Source: Mucilaginibacter ginsenosidivorax (GTDB lineage Bacteria > Bacteroidota > Bacteroidia > Sphingobacteriales > Sphingobacteriaceae). From it: 64,000 nt of DNA. The notes under the pieces are model-generated. The model saw only the letters and a list, made by a program, of their open reading frames with translations. It searched no databases and was not told the origin of the DNA. The stretch is taken from NCBI RefSeq assembly GCF_007971525.1, contig NZ_CP042437.1, positions 6,820,001-6,884,000 on the forward strand, given 5' to 3'. The translations under genes were made by a program, and so were the position numbers. Positions 41,001 through 47,707 of the stretch are shown one piece after another; the first letter of the stretch is position 1, and each line of letters opens with the position of its first letter.

Positions 41001-41025
41001 AGGTTATATAATCCTGAAATATTAA
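32053..41025 (+). CDS. Giant T9SS-secreted adhesin with beta-propeller, MBG and cadherin-like repeats
   Basis: A 2,990-residue cell-surface protein. A signal peptide (about 1-38, ending SSQAQ) is followed by a propeller-like region (about 45-345) and a fibronectin-like domain (about 350-430). A run of MBG-type repeats covers about 535-1170, recognisable by KTYGDADPALTYTADAL. Cadherin-like beta-sandwich modules (about 1175-1968) end with VTVNR-type strands. Then come 4.5 copies of a 201-residue double module (1969-2872). The last about 94 residues are a type B sorting domain (CHU_C; ALSPNSDGINDVFTIDGIEN to GYIILKY). It would be exported by type IX secretion and act in adhesion or gliding, like SprB. 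The PorP/SprF gene downstream supports this. Long-range domain boundaries are approximate. Confidence 0.92.
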   Translation: MKTLLPVFKTKLIISVRQVFAPLLLLIFLCVGSSSQAQVHYTTTGSATTTEVNDGLSSVNYNGTGAAAIISSLVGAPTATAIDYTGNRAFVYDNTSGVKQIKVISLTTKAVTGTITVPDVLTAMRYDAASDYIYYLTTSGANTLATNDALRKVQPNGTNDVAVVTSIANTPIGLALDLAHNVVYVLDKFASANAIKKVDFTTPATPVIVTVLSQSKSINGLDYNPNDGNIYFLQADAAGFTSKGADDAILKISGSAVSGTPTVIASSIGYQPSVFALDAGNERVFFYDGSTSASALAREIRPVSFTGVVGSAIVSFALGTSTISISALNAPRPAVTSTAAITTFSSGSATLGGQVTRSDISVTERGILYSSTNQTPTIGGSGVTKSAIGSGNGAFSGSITGLSSSTTYYVRAYGTSTAGTGYGDVVSFSTLSNDATLSGLSLSSGSLSPTFASATTSYTASVPNSTTTIAITPTRNQANATIKVNLTIVSSGSASADFNLNVGDNAQHIVVTAQDGSTKTYTVTVNRAKAAQTITFASTASKTYGDADYAPGATASSGLTVSYSSDNTAVATIVSGKIHIVAPGIANITASQAGDASNLAATSVVQALTVGKASITVTANAASKIYGDADPSLTYSITTGALAGSDAFTGALTRDAGTNIGTYNITQGTLALSASKYTLSFVTGVLTVNKRAISIQPAPASKSYGDVDPGFPYYYRVGSLASGDGMAGSYVRDPGETPGTYVLSIGTKHPVNTTTGVDQTNNYVITYIPEYLTITKRAITLQPAPATKVYGDADPGFPYYYRVGSLAPGEGMTGTFGRQAGEDVGTYVLNLGTKRPANATTGVFTDQYYTISFIPDNLTITKKTVNVSANVQSKTYGDADPVLTYAADALGFSDTFSGALTRAAGESNGTYVISQGTLTLNTTNYNLNFTGSNLTIGKKIINVTAAAQNKTYGDADPALTYTADALTSGDSFTGALTRAAGEAAGSYAISQGSLALNNNYTLNFTGNSLTIGKKVINVTANAQSKAYGDADPALTYTADALLGGDVFSGSLTRDAGEFAGSYNINQGSLTLNDNYALNFAGNSLTINKIALSYVATPVTKTYLAPNPAFTGTVTGFINGDTQATATTGTLSFTSTATDSSPQGNYPINGSGLSANNYSFVQSPANGSALTIVLSTDAALSNLSVSQGTLNTTFDAATYQYSVNVDHSTTSIDLTAVVHQANATMLINGMALTSGSAITLPLNAGDNYFTTVVTAQDGTTTKSYLVTVNRALSTNALLSSIITSGVTFNPSFDPNTTTYTAAVSNLVTGTDITATAADADANAQIGPFKITATTAYHFSLNVGDNPISVDGVAQNGDIKHYNITINRAPSSDASLSSLNTTVLTFNEPFSSTTYNYTATVANNVSQFNFVPVGTNNAAVITFNGNPVNYLGATPTINYGVNTYNIVVTSEDGTATHTYTITVTRTLSSDNNLSTLSIPFATTINEPFDPAVLNYTADLADSTITGLPLTAYSYDPNASMKINGTAVTRFANYTMTLQGGANTFNIVVTPQDNSATKTYTLVLTRAGMPPPLLSPDASLVALAISGTGYSHNFNFAFDALTPLNVANKVTGVRLSPVTGNAGATITVNNVVVTQNNSTSLLPLNLGDNTFDIVVTAADGIHQTTNTLHINRLPFADISLASLAIDAGTLNPAFVGTTFTYSASVPYSVSILNLTPVANAADATVAIGATTISAGAPSASVPLNVGLPNRIRVTVTAADGVNTQNYTVNVTRLAPDATLTSLTLSSGALSPAFDGTNTTYTASVGGNIGSVVITPTAKDPGAAVTINGSLIGTSATVPLIAGDNSFTIVVTAGDANSGIVTKTYNVTINRPSAGSNVTLTSLTTSSPLSPAFSAGISNYTAAVNNVTTTYTLIPVVNDANATVKVNGKALVSGKAVINLVPGNNVITTTITGTDGTTTNDYVIVVNKSTLSSDITMSLGMSPSASFTRIASSADGTLNYTTSVPSGTTTVMMLPKAVDPSAVITVEGVPVTSGSLSQAITLNATGATIIHAQITGGDGITTNSYSIAVSRNGSSDAGATFAMNPAASFVAVTGTANYNYTTSVPVETTSVSIVPKASNSNAIIKVNGTIVTSGSTSGPIALNATGSTNIAMTVTAQDGTLRTYNIGVSKNGSSDITMSLGMSPSASFTRIASSADGTLNYTTSVPSGTTTVMMLPKAVDPSAVITVEGVPVTSGSLSQAITLNATGATIIHAQITGGDGITTNTYSIAVSRNGSSDAGATFAMNPAASFVAVTGTANYNYTTSVPVETTSVSIVPKASNSDAIIKVNGTIVTSGSTSGPIALNATGSTNIAMTVTAQDGTLRTYNIGVSKNGSSDITMSLGMSPSASFTRIASSADGTLNYTTSVPSGTTTVMMLPKAVDPSAVITVEGVPVTSGSLSQAITLNATGATIVHAQITGGDGITTNTYSIAVSRNGSSDAGATFAMNPAASFVTVTGTANYNYTTSVPVETTSVSIVPKASNSNAIIKVNGTIVTSGSTSGPIALNATGSTNIAMTVTAQDGTLRTYNIGVSKNGSSDITMSLGMSPSASFTRIASSADGTLNYTTSVPSGTTTVMMLPKAVDPSAVITVEGIPVTSGSLSQAITLNATGATIVHAQITGGDGITTNTYSIAVSRNGSSDAGATFAMNPAASFVAVTGTANYNYTTSVPVETTSVSIVPKASNSDAIIKVNGTIVTSGSTSGPIALNATGSTNIAMTVTAQDGTLRTYNIGVSKNGSSDITMSLGMSPSASFTRIASSADGTLNYTTSVPSGTTTVMMLPKAVDPSAVITVEGVPVTSGSLSQAITLNATGATIIHAQITGGDGVTTNTYSIAVSKNIPVPSLFTTVVTGVATKSNDINSPGLTVHQALSPNSDGINDVFTIDGIENYADNRLSIMNAGGALVYDVKGYGSNGNLFDGHSNKNGVMQKPGTYYYSLEYKDGNETKRKTGYIILKY
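37957..40668 (+). repeat. Tandem 603-bp repeats, 4.5 nearly identical copies
   Basis: Copies start at 37957, 38560, 39163 and 39766, with a half copy from 40369 to about 40668. Each encodes 201 residues, i.e. two cadherin-like modules beginning SDITMSLGMSPSAS and SDAGATFAMNPAAS. Only a few codons differ: SNSN or SNSD alternates N, D, N, D; IIHAQ or IVHAQ; FVAV or FVTV in copy 3; GVPV or GIPV in copy 4. Length is a multiple of three, so copy-number change keeps the frame. Confidence 0.97.
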
Positions 41026-41300
41026 CAGAGAAAGTATAGCCCCGTTAGGGGATTACACTAAATCCTGGTTGCTGATAGGAATAAGTAACCAGGATTTACC
41101 GTAAATAACCTGCTGTAACAGGGCAAAAATAGCCTGTTAAAAGCGCCAAATCAGGCTGATAAACACCATGGATAAGTTAATAATTCGGCCTATCATTACT
41201 AAGTTTTTCATAAGCTGGTTTTTGCCGAAAATAGTTTGGCAAACTGCTCATGGCCAAACTATAATACTATCCTTTTAAACGATAACCAGGATTACAAAAA
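41026..41300 (+). promoter_or_regulatory. Structured spacer between adhesin and PorP/SprF genes
   Basis: A 12-bp perfect stem joins 41059-41070 and 41087-41098 (AATCCTGGTT / AACCAGGATT core) without a T-run. From 41107 to 41156 several short helices compete: CCTG/CAGG, AACAGG/CCTGTT and AGCCTG/CAGGCT. TTTGGC (41235-41240) and GCCAAA (41253-41258) form a dyad just before the next gene. It may be a processing, attenuation or operator region; the function is not shown. Confidence 0.4.
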
Positions 41301-42212
41301 ATGTTCATCAAAAAAAATATACTAAAGCTATGCATGGTACTTGCATTTATAACATATGGCAAGGCTTTCGCACAGCAACAAATTTACAACTACAGCCAAT
41401 ATGCAGATAACCTTACCGCGGTTAACCCGGCATATTCAATACTTGATAAGGCGGGTTCTGTAAGCGTACTGGGGCGTAAACAATTTATAGGCATAGATGG
41501 TGCGCCAAGCAGCCTCATGCTGAATGCCATTTTTCCTATAGAATCTATCAACGGCGCGGCCGGTGTGTATGTACTGAATGACCAGGCTGCAGTAGAGAAA
41601 CAAATTGAGGCTAACGTTTTTTTTGCTAAGGGTGTGCAGCTTACCCAAACTGATTACCTGGCTGTAGCGTTAAATTTAGGGGTGCGTAACTATGTGGGCA
41701 ACTATTCACAACTGGATGCCACCGACCCACAGTTTATGAATGATGTGCGCGAAACAAAGCCCAACATTGGTTTCGGGGTAATGTTGTATAGCACTAATTA
41801 CTATTTGGGCTTATCGGTTCCCGAGCTTACCATCCGTAGCCTGGGCACGGCATCCCAACAGCAGGCCAATTACCTGCGCACACATTATTATTTTACAGGG
41901 GCCTACCTGGCCGACGTAAGCGACGATGTAAAGGTTAAGCCGGCCACGCTGGTTAGCTATGTAAACGGATCGCCGGTTTTGGCAAATATTTCGGGCACAT
42001 TGTACCTTAAAGAACAATTGGGTATAGGCTTAAATTACCGTACTGATAAAAAAGCGGCGGCTATGTTATCGGTAATTGGTAAAGCATTCAGGGTAGGGTA
42101 TAGCTACCAGTTTGGCACATCATCAAATAACCTGGGCGGTGTTAATATCACCACCCATGAAGTAAGCATAAGTTACCGGTTTGGAAATGTAACCGGCAAT
42201 AAATTATTATAA
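41301..42212 (+). CDS. PorP/SprF-family T9SS outer membrane protein
   Basis: Outer-membrane beta-barrel of about 300 residues with signal peptide (about 1-24, GKAFAQQ). The opening YNYSQYADNLTAVNPAYS is the family hallmark, then alternating beta-strands such as SVSVLGRKQFIGIDGAPSS and NIGFGVMLYSTNYYLGLSVP, ending HEVSISYRFG. Family members pair with giant type B sorting-domain proteins and help their export or anchoring, as SprF does for SprB. It lies 275 bp downstream of the adhesin on the same strand, so the pair is almost certainly functional together. Confidence 0.92.
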   Translation: MFIKKNILKLCMVLAFITYGKAFAQQQIYNYSQYADNLTAVNPAYSILDKAGSVSVLGRKQFIGIDGAPSSLMLNAIFPIESINGAAGVYVLNDQAAVEKQIEANVFFAKGVQLTQTDYLAVALNLGVRNYVGNYSQLDATDPQFMNDVRETKPNIGFGVMLYSTNYYLGLSVPELTIRSLGTASQQQANYLRTHYYFTGAYLADVSDDVKVKPATLVSYVNGSPVLANISGTLYLKEQLGIGLNYRTDKKAAAMLSVIGKAFRVGYSYQFGTSSNNLGGVNITTHEVSISYRFGNVTGNKLL

Positions 42213-42361
42213 ACCAGAACATCAAAGTACAATTTTAAAACCTGTTAATAGCCTTTAAAAAGCTAAGCAGGAAAACTTTGCCCTTTTTTTGATAAAACCA
42301 ACAGGCGGATACCGAAAAGCCTTAAAAGAGTAGGTGCAAAAAACAACCTAAAAACTATACC

Positions 42362-43015
42362 ATGGCAACTCCTATCAAACGATTAATTCAATCAGAGCAG
42401 CAGCATATGCTACTTTTGTTTCTGCCCTTAAAAGACAATTCGGCCGACAAAGTACAGCATGTTTTAACAACCCTTAAACAGGCAACTGTGCCGGTTAACG
42501 ATATGCGGGCTTCAACAGGCGTTCACTTTTCTATGTTTTATCATTTGCCTAAAGGGCAGTCGGCAGGCCTGCCTATACCAAGTTTTCAGGCTATGGACGA
42601 TAGAGGCTTGTTTGTTGTACAGGCAATTTACGATGCCGATTTTGAACCTTATATCAAATCATTTGTCGACAACGATTTTATTGCCGGTTTACTTGACGCT
42701 ATCATAGGCGAATTGAACGAAGATGGTATTGTAGAACCTACCGATCCAACTTCGGCCGCCCGTATTATCGAAAAAGGTGGTGTTAAAAATAGCCCGGCTG
42801 CATTTAATTGTTTATTAATGCGGTATAATTTTTCTGATCCAACAATTCCTGCCGCTACAAAGCCCAAACTTGGGCAAAAGTTTATTCTCAATTATACTTT
42901 CCCTGGCTTAACCATAGGCAAAATATTGGCAAACTATCCCGATGCCCAGGTACTGTGGCCATCAAAGCCGGAGGATATTGAGTTTGATCCGTCAGATCCA
43001 CCTTCTGAGTGTTAA
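42362..43015 (+). CDS. Small protein beside the DyP peroxidase, possibly ferredoxin-like
   Basis: No named family is certain. It has no signal peptide or membrane segment. HMLLLFLPLKDNSADKVQHV (15-34) and STGVHFSMFYHLPKGQS, then GLFVVQAIYDADFEPYIKS, form a beta-alpha-beta pattern that looks like the ferredoxin-like half domains found in DyP-related proteins. It lacks a His or Arg heme motif. It is the first gene of the operon with the DyP peroxidase (53 nt before it), ferritin-like protein, MNIO and DUF2063 genes. I infer a non-catalytic partner or subunit. A weak hairpin followed by T-rich DNA at 42241-42291 lies upstream and may separate this operon from the PorP gene. Confidence 0.7.
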   Translation: MATPIKRLIQSEQQHMLLLFLPLKDNSADKVQHVLTTLKQATVPVNDMRASTGVHFSMFYHLPKGQSAGLPIPSFQAMDDRGLFVVQAIYDADFEPYIKSFVDNDFIAGLLDAIIGELNEDGIVEPTDPTSAARIIEKGGVKNSPAAFNCLLMRYNFSDPTIPAATKPKLGQKFILNYTFPGLTIGKILANYPDAQVLWPSKPEDIEFDPSDPPSEC

Positions 43016-43068
43016 GTTATTATTGGGCCCTGCGTTAAGCGGGGCCTCACTTAAAAACCTATTTTATC

Positions 43069-44676
43069 ATGACGAATTTAAATCAGGACGAGATTGATAC
43101 CCTTATCGAACCCGTTCCCAACTTTAACGACATACAAGGCTTAATACTCCGCGGTTATAATTTCCCTTATATCCGTTACATTGTATTTAAAATAAACGAT
43201 AGAGAGGGGGCGCAGTATTTTTGTAAAAAACTGCTGCCAGGTAGTAACGGATTGCTTAATGTTACCACCGCCATTTCGTGGAGGCCAGGGTACAAACCAG
43301 ATTATTGCTTAAATATTGGCTTTACGGCCCAGGGCCTTAAAATATTAATTGATAAGGATCCGCAAAAACCAGTGAATTTTAACAAAGTTAGCGGAGATAG
43401 CTTTGAGTTTTTTAATTCATTTAAATTCGGCGCTGTAAAACTTGCTGATAGCCTTGGCGATATTGGTAATAGCGCACCCGATTTATGGTGGCAAAGATCT
43501 GAAGGATGGCTTAATAGCGAAGTACCGCCGCTTGCTGATGGGTCAGACCTGCATATACAGATCAGTATTTTTGCCCATAACAGCCAAAGCCTTGAAAGCT
43601 ATTATCAAAACCTTTTAACAATGATTCCCGCCGGTACTCATGGGCCGGCCGTTACCGCTGTGTTTTTTAAAGATTCGGAACCATTACCCAAGGGCGATGA
43701 TTATATTCATTTTGGTTATAAGGATAGCTTTTCGCAGCCCCGGCTTAACACGGTACCCTGGAATATTAAAGACGAACGTTTGTTATCGGGCAAAGGTGGT
43801 ATCGACGACAGGAAAATTGTGCCTACTGATCAATTTGTTATCAATATCAAAAAATATCCAAAGGAAGGCCCACCTACAATATTTGACCCCCACCCCTTGC
43901 TTGAAAACGGGAGTTTCGCGGCTTTTAGATTATTATACCAGGATGTTAAGGCCTTTAATAAATTTATTAATAAGCCCCCGGAAGGCGGAAAACCCGGGGA
44001 TGCAAACCCCGAATTGGTAGCTGCCAAAATGTGCGGCCGATGGTTTGACGGAACGCCCCTGGTAGTATCGCCTCATAAACCCAATCCAGATCTGAAAGAT
44101 TTTGATTTTACCAATTTTAACTACATCAATGCTACTCCTAACCAAAAAGGTGATGGCGACAATGACGATCTGGGTCGGCTATGCCCATACGCCGCCCACA
44201 TCAGGCGTACTAACCCAAGGGACGATACTAAAGTAGTTGGAAATAAAGATGACGATGGCAAGCCAAATTATGCCAAAGGGCGCCGCATTATGCGCCGGGC
44301 CGGCCCTTATGGCCCCGACTATGTTGAAAATGAACCGGAGGGCATTCAAAGGGGTTTAGTTGGCCTGTTTATTTGCGCCAACTTAACCGACCAGTTTGTA
44401 TTTATCATGAAAATGTGGATAAACCGCGGCGGTTTCAGGCCAGGTTATGATAGCCCTAATGCAAGCGGCGTCGACCCGTTATTTGGGCCGGCTAAAGAAA
44501 CAGATTCAAAGGACTTTTATTTCCTGCCCGAGGATGAAACCGATAAAAAATATATAGAAATGACTGGCCTGGAGCGTTTTATCCGTACTGATGGCAGCTT
44601 GCTTTTGTTTTTGCCCGGAATAAAAGCACTTGAAGATATATCAAATGGAATAATACCAACTAAGCCACAATTATAA
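43069..44676 (+). CDS. DyP-type heme peroxidase
   Basis: Dye-decolourising-type peroxidase. Two ferredoxin-like halves carry the family motifs: GYKDS (Asp219; a variant of GxxDG), the proximal heme ligand His377 in CPYAAHIRRTNPR, and the distal Arg block RRIMRRAGPYG (about 405-415). At 535 residues it belongs with the longer DyP forms. There is no signal peptide, so it is probably cytoplasmic or exported as cargo. No encapsulin is encoded nearby. Neighbours include a ferritin-like enzyme and an MNIO iron enzyme, so the whole operon is about iron and oxidation chemistry. The natural substrate is unknown. The next gene starts 16 nt after its stop. Confidence 0.93.
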   Translation: MTNLNQDEIDTLIEPVPNFNDIQGLILRGYNFPYIRYIVFKINDREGAQYFCKKLLPGSNGLLNVTTAISWRPGYKPDYCLNIGFTAQGLKILIDKDPQKPVNFNKVSGDSFEFFNSFKFGAVKLADSLGDIGNSAPDLWWQRSEGWLNSEVPPLADGSDLHIQISIFAHNSQSLESYYQNLLTMIPAGTHGPAVTAVFFKDSEPLPKGDDYIHFGYKDSFSQPRLNTVPWNIKDERLLSGKGGIDDRKIVPTDQFVINIKKYPKEGPPTIFDPHPLLENGSFAAFRLLYQDVKAFNKFINKPPEGGKPGDANPELVAAKMCGRWFDGTPLVVSPHKPNPDLKDFDFTNFNYINATPNQKGDGDNDDLGRLCPYAAHIRRTNPRDDTKVVGNKDDDGKPNYAKGRRIMRRAGPYGPDYVENEPEGIQRGLVGLFICANLTDQFVFIMKMWINRGGFRPGYDSPNASGVDPLFGPAKETDSKDFYFLPEDETDKKYIEMTGLERFIRTDGSLLLFLPGIKALEDISNGIIPTKPQL

Positions 44677-44692
44677 CCTAAAAAACTTAACC

Positions 44693-46774
44693 ATGAAAAG
44701 TACCTTACTATTTACGCATGACGACCGGCTGAAAAATCGCCCGGTTTCATTTAAAGAAGTTGATGAACAGGCCTTGCACGCTATTGTACAGGCTGCTGTT
44801 AATGTCGAGTTGTTTACCATTCCATTGTACATGACCTCGTTATACTCCCTGCAGGGGATGCATGAGATAAACAGCAAAGGCAATAACTTTTACCTGGGCC
44901 GTACCTGGCCAGGTATGGCGGCAACGGCCAAACCTGCAACCGCAAATGAAAAAGCATTTAATGCTGTTTTTAGTGTTTTTGTTGCCGAAATGCTGCACCT
45001 GCAAATTGTATCAAACCTGGCCAAAGTGGTTGGCTACGACCCTAAGTTTACCTGCGAGCCCTTACAGGACGAGGAAACCTACGCCTGGAAATGCTATGGC
45101 GATGATAAAACCATATTGCCGCACATCCTTGATTTTAAAGATTGCGTTGCGCCATTTGACAAAGTAAAAGTTAAAACCGGGGCAATGAATAAAGAGCAGG
45201 TACGCTTGTTTTTAGCCATTGAGCAAACCGAAACTGATGCCGAAAAAGTAATTAACCCCGATAAAATTGACAAATACAGCAAGAAAGCACCTTTTGATAG
45301 CTGGAAACCTGGCACCGATTTGCCTTTGTTTGGATCGATAGGGAACATGTACCTGCAATTGTGGAATTACCTGTCAATATCTTATACCGATGGCGTAACC
45401 CTTTGGGATATTGTTTTTGAAAAAGGAAAGGGCGGAGGAGATGTAGCCGTACAAAAGGAAATTTTTAATCCGGAGAGGCTCGACCCTAAAACGGAACCAG
45501 ATCCGAAAAATCCGGGCGATGATGAATACCCCGGTATTGCTACCAGTATCCAGAATACCGAATCGGAAGCGGCCCTGTTGGATGCCATGAACATGATTAA
45601 CGGCATTACCGACCAGGGTGAAGGCGGCGGTGTAATTAAACAAATCCTGGATAGGATGAATAAAAGCAAGGGCGCGCATCAGCATGTTAACCTGAGCGCC
45701 GTGCAAGACCAGTTTAGGCCAAGCTGCCCGGTTTTGAAGAATAAATATCCCTCATATACCGCTACCGGTGCCGATGCGCCATCGGCCAAAGCCGATGCCC
45801 GCGACACATTTGGAAAAATGGATCATTATGAAACTTTTGCCTTTGTTATGAATTTGCTGATGGAGGGACAGATTGAAACCTGGGACCAATGGCATGCCAA
45901 AGGCAATTCATGGTCGGCCACATCCTTACAAACCGCAGCTTATGATCCTTCGCACAATCCGCAGCTGCCTGCTTCGGGCGATATTGCCGGTGCTTTAAAC
46001 AGGTTAAAGCTTAATGATGCCGATGCTAAAAACTTTGAACTGTTTAGCCGCGCCTCTACCGGTGCCATAGCCGGTGTAACCAAAGTACTTAACGATTATT
46101 TTAAAAACCCTAAAACACAATTCCCTTACCCATCAATGGGCGGTTCGGGCGATAGAATGTCCATCTGCTGGGCTGTTTTTGGCAAGGCGCCGGATATCAG
46201 CCTTGGCATAACTTCACCGCATGACAAACCAATAGACCGTACCCAGCACCTTTACCATGCCTGCCAGGGAATGAGCCTGGATGATGTGTTGAAAGATAAC
46301 CCGGAAACCTGCGCGACAACAGCAATATATCATACCTGCAAAGGATCAAACGACTGTAAAACCGAGGGCGGTTGCGGCTTTGTTCAGAAAACTACAGGCG
46401 GCGGGCTGTGTGGGGGCAAGGCTACTGCGTTTTATAAAACACAACCCGGATGGCCTGCTGCAAACGCTTTGCCTTTTAGCCCGCCGGCAGATAATGCCTG
46501 TAAAGCTTTGGGTGGCTGCGCTGTGCCTATTTCGGCATCACAAATGTACCCTGCCGTAAAAGATGGAGAAGAGTACCGCATGCAACTGTATGATTTTGGC
46601 AGCAAGCCCGATTTTAAGCCAAAATCATTCGGTATACTTGATTATGAAAAAGGCGAACTGGTTTATGATGTGGCCTGGAAAGCTTATAGGGCAGTTTTAG
46701 AGAAGAGGGGATTACCCGTACCCGAAAAACCAAAACCAAGTGATTTGCGTTTGGCCTTCCCGCCATCAACCTAA
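44693..46774 (+). CDS. Ferritin-like (VioB/iminophenyl-pyruvate-dimer-synthase-type) protein with Cys-rich tail
   Basis: Large soluble protein whose N-terminal part (about 20-420) resembles the ferritin-like domain of VioB-type enzymes: VNVELFTIPLYMTSLYSL with Glu39, EMLH with Glu99 and His102, later LAIEQTE and HYETFAFVMNLLMEGQ, consistent with a di-iron four-helix bundle. The C-terminal part is different: eight cysteines at 524, 540, 549, 555, 561, 573, 603 and 609, including CKGSNDCKTEGGC (C-x5-C-x5-C) and CKALGGCAVPIS (C-x5-C). GGC-AVP-type motifs of this kind occur, from memory, in proteins encoded beside DUF692 genes. The DUF692 gene follows within 12 nt, so the tail is the likely substrate. 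No signal peptide. The reaction of the ferritin-like part is unknown. Confidence 0.85.
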   Translation: MKSTLLFTHDDRLKNRPVSFKEVDEQALHAIVQAAVNVELFTIPLYMTSLYSLQGMHEINSKGNNFYLGRTWPGMAATAKPATANEKAFNAVFSVFVAEMLHLQIVSNLAKVVGYDPKFTCEPLQDEETYAWKCYGDDKTILPHILDFKDCVAPFDKVKVKTGAMNKEQVRLFLAIEQTETDAEKVINPDKIDKYSKKAPFDSWKPGTDLPLFGSIGNMYLQLWNYLSISYTDGVTLWDIVFEKGKGGGDVAVQKEIFNPERLDPKTEPDPKNPGDDEYPGIATSIQNTESEAALLDAMNMINGITDQGEGGGVIKQILDRMNKSKGAHQHVNLSAVQDQFRPSCPVLKNKYPSYTATGADAPSAKADARDTFGKMDHYETFAFVMNLLMEGQIETWDQWHAKGNSWSATSLQTAAYDPSHNPQLPASGDIAGALNRLKLNDADAKNFELFSRASTGAIAGVTKVLNDYFKNPKTQFPYPSMGGSGDRMSICWAVFGKAPDISLGITSPHDKPIDRTQHLYHACQGMSLDDVLKDNPETCATTAIYHTCKGSNDCKTEGGCGFVQKTTGGGLCGGKATAFYKTQPGWPAANALPFSPPADNACKALGGCAVPISASQMYPAVKDGEEYRMQLYDFGSKPDFKPKSFGILDYEKGELVYDVAWKAYRAVLEKRGLPVPEKPKPSDLRLAFPPST

Positions 46775-46786
46775 ACAAAATTGTTT

Positions 46787-47707
46787 ATGAATAATAGCAC
46801 TTTACCACGCCTGGGCCTGCCAAATTTGGGCCTTGGCGTGGGTTTACGAAACAAGCATTTTAATTACCTGCTGCACAACCCGGCCCAGGTAGACTGGTTC
46901 GAGATCATCAGCGAAAACTTTATGGATGATTTTGGCTTTGCCCGCCATGTGCTGATGCACGTACGTAAACAGGTACCTGTGGTAATGCACGGGGTATCAT
47001 TATCTGTTGGCAGTACCGATCCGATTAACTTTAAATATCTTGAAAAACTGAAGGCATTAGCCGAAGCCATCGAACCGGAATGGATCTCGGACCATTTATG
47101 CTGGACGGGTGTTGCCTACACCAATACGCACGATTTGCTGCCAATGCCCATGACCCAGGAAAGCCTGGCCCATGTTTGCGAACGCGTAATGCGCATACAG
47201 GATTATTTAAAACGACCGCTTATATTAGAAAATCCATCTACTTATTTGCAATTTAAAGCATCAACCATATCTGAGTGGGGCTTTTTATCGTCATTGGCTA
47301 CTACAACAGGCTGCGGGCTATTGCTTGATGTTAACAATGTATTTGTATCGGCAACAAACCACGGTTTTAACGCGCCAAATTATATCAACAACCTGCCGCA
47401 TCAGCATATTGTACAAATGCACATTGCCGGCCCTACCGATTGCGGCGATTTGCTGATAGATACCCATGACCAGCCTGTGCCATCACAGGTTTGGGAACTG
47501 TACGCGCAAGCACAAAGACTTACTGGTGGAGTGAGCACCCTGTTGGAGTGGGACGCCAAAATTCCCGATTATCCTGATTTGCTGATTGAACTTTACAAAG
47601 CCCGCGAAGCTTTAAAAGGAAATATTCCTGTTCAGGGTGTTAATAAATCGGAACATCAGCCTGTATCAAACCCGGTTGAATTTCAATTACTGGCGGCAAA
47701 TGGCTAA
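46787..47707 (+). CDS. DUF692 multinuclear non-heme iron oxygenase (MNIO; BufB/MbnB type)
   Basis: TIM-barrel enzyme that binds two or three irons and oxidises cysteine or other residues of peptide substrates. All expected ligands are present in family order (numbered from the ATG at 46787): His68 in MHGVSLS, His103 in SDHLCW, Glu148 in ENPST, Asp181 and Asn184 in LLDVNN, His212 in QMHIAGP, Asp225 and His227 in DTHD, and Glu254 in LLEWD. Two extra residues would come from a TTG at 46781. Length 306 aa is normal. ATGGCTAA overlap with the next gene indicates coupling to the DUF2063 partner. The substrate is inferred to be the cysteine tail of the protein encoded just upstream. Confidence 0.95.
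   Translation: MNNSTLPRLGLPNLGLGVGLRNKHFNYLLHNPAQVDWFEIISENFMDDFGFARHVLMHVRKQVPVVMHGVSLSVGSTDPINFKYLEKLKALAEAIEPEWISDHLCWTGVAYTNTHDLLPMPMTQESLAHVCERVMRIQDYLKRPLILENPSTYLQFKASTISEWGFLSSLATTTGCGLLLDVNNVFVSATNHGFNAPNYINNLPHQHIVQMHIAGPTDCGDLLIDTHDQPVPSQVWELYAQAQRLTGGVSTLLEWDAKIPDYPDLLIELYKAREALKGNIPVQGVNKSEHQPVSNPVEFQLLAANG

Noticed and set aside
43069..44676. Encapsulin cargo peroxidase
   Set aside because: No encapsulin shell gene occurs in the window and no clear C-terminal targeting peptide is seen.
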